Positions 5,620 through 6,724 of a stretch of DNA of 6,724 bases are shown piece by piece; position 1 is the first letter of the stretch; every line of letters starts with the position of its first letter. The stretch covers positions 1 through 6,724 of the forward strand of contig CAKRVL010000117.1 in NCBI GenBank assembly GCA_934408705.1. Reading direction: 5' to 3'. The DNA is from an uncultured Blautia sp. Lineage in GTDB: Bacteria; Bacillota; Clostridia; Lachnospirales; Lachnospiraceae. The notes beneath the pieces were generated by a model. That model was not told the DNA's origin, did not search any database, and worked only from the letters and a program-made list of their open reading frames with translations. The translations under genes were made by a program, and so were the position numbers.

Positions 5620-6117
5620 ATGGAAAACAAAATTATCGTACGAAAATATGCAGAAAAAGATATTCTAGCCATGATCCGCATCTGGAATGAGATTGTGGAA
5701 GATGGTGTGGCATTTCCGCAGGAAGAATGTCTGGATGAGAAAACCGGCGCGGAGTTTTTCGCAGCGCAGACTTATGCGGCGGTAGCAGAGAACAAAGAGA
5801 AAGGACAGGTCCTGGGATTATATATTCTTCACCCGAACAATGTAGGCCGCTGCGGACACATCTGCAACGCCAGCTATGCCGTATCCCGCGACAGCCGTGG
5901 ACTTCATATTGGAGAAAAGCTGGTAAAAGACTGCTTAGCTCAGGGGAAAGTGAAAGGCTTCCGTGTGCTGCAGTTTAACGCAGTTGTGGCGAGCAATGTT
6001 CATGCAAGACATCTCTATGAGAGAGTTGGATTTCACCAGCTAGGCGTGATCCCAGGGGGATTCAGGCTGAAAAATGGGGAGTATGAGGATATCTGTCCGT
6101 ATTATATTGAACTATGA
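5620..6117 (+). CDS. GNAT family N-acetyltransferase
   Basis: Cytosolic acetyl-CoA-dependent acetyltransferase with a single GNAT domain filling the 165 residues, a normal length. The acetyl-CoA pyrophosphate-binding motif A is SRDSRGLHIGEKLVKDCL (89-106), where R-G-L-H-I-G fits the R/Q-x-x-G-x-G/A pattern, preceded by the strand ICNASYAVS (81-89). The later motif shows ASNVHARHLYERVGF (124-138), with N126 and Y133 at the places where GNAT enzymes commonly carry cofactor-contacting and general-acid residues. The substrate cannot be predicted. The ATG at 5620 follows GAGGAG (5607-5612) with 7 bases of spacing; an in-frame GTG at 5599 lies upstream of that ribosome binding site and is unlikely to be used. 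It is a single-gene unit behind two tandem promoters. I see no convincing terminator after its stop; tandem stops TGA TAA close the frame at 6115-6120. Confidence 0.88.
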   Translation: MENKIIVRKYAEKDILAMIRIWNEIVEDGVAFPQEECLDEKTGAEFFAAQTYAAVAENKEKGQVLGLYILHPNNVGRCGHICNASYAVSRDSRGLHIGEKLVKDCLAQGKVKGFRVLQFNAVVASNVHARHLYERVGFHQLGVIPGGFRLKNGEYEDICPYYIEL

Positions 6118-6442
6118 TAAAAATATAAGTCAATATTATTATTAGATAGTGCGTATGATTGTATGCGATATATAAATTTGGGCTGTTTTGTTATAAAACT
6201 AATGTTCTTGCTAAAAGATATAAAATTATGAAAAGTTTATAAAGATAGAAATTAGTATAGTAATTTTACGAGTGTTTTGATAAACTATAAGAAATAAAGG
6301 CAGAAAGAGGGTGACGTGGACTGAAATATACTTCACATATAAGATAAAAATGAAAAGATTTTTTTCAAAAATAAAAATACAGTCAGAAGAAATAATAAAG
6401 TACATGAGATGACTATACTGAATCTAAAGAAGGGAAATGCTC
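6118..6442. other. AT-rich intergenic spacer, no recognisable gene
   Basis: About 325 bases, strongly AT-rich, with no open frame worth calling on either strand and no tRNA or known riboswitch fold that I recognise. Modest structure only: AGTTTAT (6234-6240) and ATAAACT (6280-6286) form a 7-base inverted repeat. TATACT at 6414-6419 could be a -10 box for the next gene, giving a very short leader, but no good -35 box stands 16-18 bases upstream. Confidence 0.5.
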
Positions 6443-6724
6443 ATGTCAAACACAAAACATGAAGATACAATTATGAAAATGGGTTTTCGGTATTTTCGTG
6501 ATCAAATATTGAAGATGCTGGGAATTGATTACGACTATGTGGATATCGGACCTACAGAGCTTGTGGAATTAACCATTCATTCCATGTTTATGGACTTTAC
6601 GTTTCTGACGACAGAAGATTTTTATATCCATGTGGAGTTTCAGACCACGGATTCCGGGGAAGATGATCTGAGAAGATTCCATGCATATGAAGCTGTCTTT
6701 TCCCATGAAACAGGGAAAAAGGTG
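6443..6724 (+). CDS. 5' part of a possible PD-(D/E)XK nuclease-like (Rpn/YhgA-type) protein, truncated by the window
   Basis: Open frame from the ATG at 6443 through the window end, 94 codons with no stop. The ribosome binding site AAGGGA (6430-6435) is 7 bases before the ATG; a second in-frame ATG at 6473 lacks one. The visible part has an N-terminal helical region with IMKMGFRYFRDQILKMLGI (10-28), then MDFTFLTTEDFYIHVEFQTT (50-69), where D51, E65 and Q67 fit the D...E-x-Q catalytic core of PD-(D/E)XK nucleases of the Rpn/YhgA-like group, followed by DDLRRFHAYEA (74-84). Such proteins are often multicopy in Clostridia and are linked to recombination-promoting nuclease activity. The assignment rests on one short motif in an incomplete protein, so it is tentative; that a protein-coding gene starts here is more certain than its family. 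Confidence 0.6.
   Translation, partial: MSNTKHEDTIMKMGFRYFRDQILKMLGIDYDYVDIGPTELVELTIHSMFMDFTFLTTEDFYIHVEFQTTDSGEDDLRRFHAYEAVFSHETGKKV

Noticed and set aside
6290..6350. Possible riboswitch or structured leader before the last gene
   Set aside because: A local G-rich patch (6307-6320) drew attention, but I could not build a stable stem set or match it to a known riboswitch consensus.

Overview
All six genes lie on the + strand. Gene content (a YjfF-type sugar permease, a DhaS-like TetR regulator, an oleate hydratase, a YdhF-like aldo/keto reductase), consensus AGGAGG-type ribosome binding sites, sigma-A-like promoters and AT-rich spacers point to a Gram-positive anaerobe of the Clostridia. 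A gut Lachnospiraceae, perhaps Blautia-like, is my best guess; this is inference, because the window has no rRNA or other phylogenetic marker.

Layout: (1) 4-1023, a YjfF-type sugar ABC permease, the last gene of an operon entering from the left and closed by a strong terminator (1046-1088). (2) 1121-4030, a fatty-acid module: a TetR/AcrR regulator with an interrupted dyad overlapping its own promoter, a terminator, a separate promoter, then a large oleate hydratase with an unusual N-terminal extension. (3) 4062-4249, a compact GC-rich, hairpin-dense element after the hydratase, ending in an intrinsic terminator. (4) 4348-5439, a monocistronic aldo/keto reductase with its own promoter and terminator. 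(5) 5468-6117, a GNAT acetyltransferase behind two tandem promoters embedded in inverted repeats. (6) 6118-6442, an AT-rich spacer with no recognisable gene. (7) 6443-6724, the 5' end of a gene that may encode a PD-(D/E)XK nuclease-like protein of the Rpn/YhgA type, cut by the window edge.

How it works together: the clearest functional unit is regulator plus oleate hydratase. The hydratase adds water to the cis-9 double bond of unsaturated fatty acids, giving 10-hydroxy fatty acids, and is usually seen as detoxification of antibacterial host or dietary fatty acids. The regulator plausibly senses such a lipid: its promoter and the hydratase promoter share a 12-base half-site (11 of 12 identical) at the -35 region. 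The other genes look like independent single-gene units. For three genes (hydratase, reductase, acetyltransferase) the longest in-frame ORF starts at a non-ATG codon within or upstream of the ribosome binding site; the starts given here are the downstream ATGs with a well-spaced Shine-Dalgarno sequence.

No CRISPR array, tRNA, rRNA, complete insertion sequence or known riboswitch was seen. The least explained items are the structured element at 4062-4249 and the candidate membrane-anchoring extension on the oleate hydratase.
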